Part shown: in pieces, positions 7,205-8,126 of the stretch
Numbering within the stretch: position 1 is the first letter of the stretch
Layout: each line of letters begins with the position of its first letter
Source: an uncultured Sphingomonas sp.
GTDB lineage: Bacteria; Pseudomonadota; Alphaproteobacteria; Sphingomonadales; Sphingomonadaceae
Reading direction: 5' to 3'
DNA: 8,126 bases
NCBI GenBank assembly: GCA_902806295.1
Contig: CADCWB010000116.1
Location: forward strand, 1 to 8,126
Notes under the pieces: model-generated
Seen by the model: only the letters and a program-made list of their open reading frames with translations
The model's database searches: none
What the model was told of the DNA's origin: nothing
Program-made: the position numbers and the translations under genes

Positions 7205-7232
7205 GTTATAGGCAATGGGCCAAGCGCCGCAA
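7205..7232 (-). promoter_or_regulatory. Candidate sigma70-type promoter for the DUF3576-leuS-lptE-holA operon
   Basis: On the minus strand, TTGCGG (7232-7227) and TATAAC (7210-7205) are separated by 16 bases. The -10 box matches the consensus at five of six positions, and the -35 keeps the TTG core. Transcription would begin near 7198, giving a leader of about 35 bases before the DUF3576 ATG. It is the best match in the intergenic region on this strand, but it is a prediction by eye. Confidence 0.45.
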
Positions 7233-7335
7233 GCAGTGTCGGCTAGCGCGCCGTTGTGGATTCAATGTCACATCGAAAGATGATTCCAGAACTGTCGTGG
7301 AACATTCATTTCGCCGAGGCTATATCCCTTCCACA

Positions 7336-7347
7336 GGGAGTGGTGAG
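7336..7347 (+). promoter_or_regulatory. Ribosome-binding region of the outer-membrane protein gene
   Basis: GGGAG (7336-7340) and GGTGAG (7342-7347) precede the ATG at 7354. Together they resemble the full anti-Shine-Dalgarno complement GGAGGTGA with a base inserted. The nearer element has a six-base spacing, which supports the ATG over an upstream in-frame GTG at 7297. Confidence 0.5.
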
Positions 7348-7353
7348 TTCGCG

Positions 7354-8085
7354 ATGTTAAGGGGCAGGATCAGCAAGGCACAAGGGGCGGTGGCGTTGGC
7401 TGCCGTGAGCTTGCTGCTGCCCGCCACGGTGGTGATCGCCGCCCCTTCGGGCAAGAGCGGCAAGCCAGCTCCGGTGGCTGTCAGTTTCGAACGAAGCTTC
7501 ACCCCGGCCCAGGCCGATCCGCGACTCGCTGCCGCGCTGGCCAGCCGGCCGGCACTGGGGGGTGACTTCGGTTTCACGCCAGCTGCGTCCAAGCGCCGGC
7601 CGAGCCAGGTTCGCGTGGCGATCCGGGCCCGTGCCGCCACTCCGTCGCAGGCGGCGTTGCAGGCTCGTGAAGTCGCCGTTCGCTCGACGGCGGAGGGCGT
7701 CTCCTTGACCCCTGCTAGCTACAATCTCGGCGTGGCGGTGGGCTGGCGCCGGTTCGCGGTGGCGGGTGACGTGGCCAAGGCTCGCGCCGCCAATCCGGCG
7801 CTTGGGGGCCGCGAGGGCGCGACGGTGGGTGTGAGCTACAATCTTAAGCGCTTCACCGGCAAGGTCGCAGCCAGCGCCGATCGCGCCGACGGCCGGGCGG
7901 CAAGCACCGCGCTGGCCAACAACAGCAGCTACTCGCTGGACGTGGGCGGTGCCTACAACATCTCCAACGAGGTCGCGGTGACTGGAGGCGTGCGCTACAA
8001 GATCGAGCGGGAGAAGATCGCCACCTTCTCCGACCAGCGCCGTGATAGCCAAGCCGTTTACGTCGGAACCGCGTTCAAGTTCTAG
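7354..8085 (+). CDS. Predicted exported outer-membrane beta-barrel (porin-like) protein
   Basis: I do not recognise a named gene. The 243-residue product has a clear signal peptide: basic MLRGRISK, a hydrophobic stretch at about 11-28, and a cleavage site near Ala29 or Ala30 (VVIAAPS). Residues 31-115 are rich in Ala, Pro, Arg and Ser, with few long hydrophobic runs; the stretch SFTPAQADPRLAAAL at 48-62 looks like a linker or periplasmic segment. From about 119 onward there are alternating amphipathic stretches typical of beta strands (SYNLGVAVGW, RFAVAGDV, ATVGVSYNL, TGKVAASAD, SYSLDVGGAYN, VAVTGGVRYKIE, QAVYVGTAFKF). The final residue is Phe, as in outer-membrane proteins handled by the Bam complex. 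The barrel would be small, perhaps six to eight strands. The gene stands alone, divergent from the DUF3576 operon. Localisation is inferred; function is unknown. Confidence 0.75.
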   Translation: MLRGRISKAQGAVALAAVSLLLPATVVIAAPSGKSGKPAPVAVSFERSFTPAQADPRLAAALASRPALGGDFGFTPAASKRRPSQVRVAIRARAATPSQAALQAREVAVRSTAEGVSLTPASYNLGVAVGWRRFAVAGDVAKARAANPALGGREGATVGVSYNLKRFTGKVAASADRADGRAASTALANNSSYSLDVGGAYNISNEVAVTGGVRYKIEREKIATFSDQRRDSQAVYVGTAFKF

Positions 8086-8126
8086 CGTCGGCGCGGCCTC
8101 AACCAGCCGTCGATCCCGCCCCATCC

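Larger units (their letters stand above)
7165..7353. promoter_or_regulatory. Divergent intergenic region with control signals for both flanking genes
   Basis: These 189 bases separate the leftward DUF3576 operon from the rightward outer-membrane gene. Besides the leftward promoter candidate, the rightward strand has a weak pair TGGAAC (7298-7303), 17 bases, TATATC (7321-7326). A small inverted repeat TTCCA-N9-TGGAA (7284-7288 and 7298-7302) overlaps the -35 of that pair. Two GATTC sites (7259-7263, 7282-7286) fit the GANTC target of the CcrM methylase common in alphaproteobacteria. No small ORF, riboswitch or RNA gene is recognisable. Confidence 0.4.

Noticed and set aside
7255..7263. TGTGGATTC as a DnaA box and possible oriC
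   Set aside because: It matches TGTGGATAA at seven of nine positions, is single, and there is no AT-rich unwinding region or box cluster.
7299..7325. GGAAC as the -35 of an EcfG-type stress promoter for the outer-membrane gene
   Set aside because: The expected CGTT-like -10 element is missing at the proper spacing.
7357..8124. 255-codon open frame on the minus strand opposite the outer-membrane protein gene
   Set aside because: Its translation is Arg- and His-rich with no domain pattern, while the plus-strand frame has a signal peptide, ribosome-binding site and barrel-like C-terminus.
8086..8126. Terminator or start of another gene after the outer-membrane gene
   Set aside because: The 41 remaining bases show no convincing hairpin with a T-run and no start with a ribosome-binding site.

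Overview
The window is a GC-rich stretch of bacterial chromosome from an alphaproteobacterium, most likely of the order Sphingomonadales. This placement is an inference from three things: the gene order mnmG-rsmG-parA-parB facing holA-lptE-leuS-DUF3576, the style of the proteins, and a palindromic repeat of a kind I associate with sphingomonads. parABS genes next to mnmG and rsmG normally lie close to the replication origin, but no origin is visible here.

Layout. Bases 1-2626 (+ strand) form one tightly packed block: the 3' end of mnmG (tRNA wobble-uridine modification), rsmG (16S rRNA methyltransferase), parA and parB (chromosome segregation). Each gene overlaps the next by four bases. A perfect 16-bp parS site, the DNA target of ParB, lies inside rsmG at 357-372. 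The whole ParA-ParB-parS system is therefore encoded within about 2.3 kb.

Bases 2630-7164 (- strand) form a second block, read toward parB: a DUF3576 lipoprotein, leuS (leucyl-tRNA synthetase), lptE (LPS-transport lipoprotein) and holA (DNA polymerase III delta subunit). The last three are also joined by four-base overlaps. A plausible sigma70-type promoter lies at 7205-7232. The two blocks converge with only 3 bp between the stop codons of parB and holA.

Bases 7165-7353 are a divergent intergenic region. Bases 7354-8085 (+ strand) encode a small exported, probably outer-membrane beta-barrel protein of unknown role. The last 41 bases hold nothing I can identify.

The most unusual feature is in leuS. 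An approximately 79-bp foldback element (5921-5999), made of two inverted 8-bp hairpins, sits in the reading frame and is translated as about 27 extra residues at the entry to the CP1 editing domain. The frame is open throughout and all catalytic motifs are present, so this looks like a tolerated insertion of a dispersed palindromic repeat in an essential gene. The remaining genes are ordinary housekeeping genes. I see no CRISPR array, tRNA, rRNA, insertion sequence or defence system.
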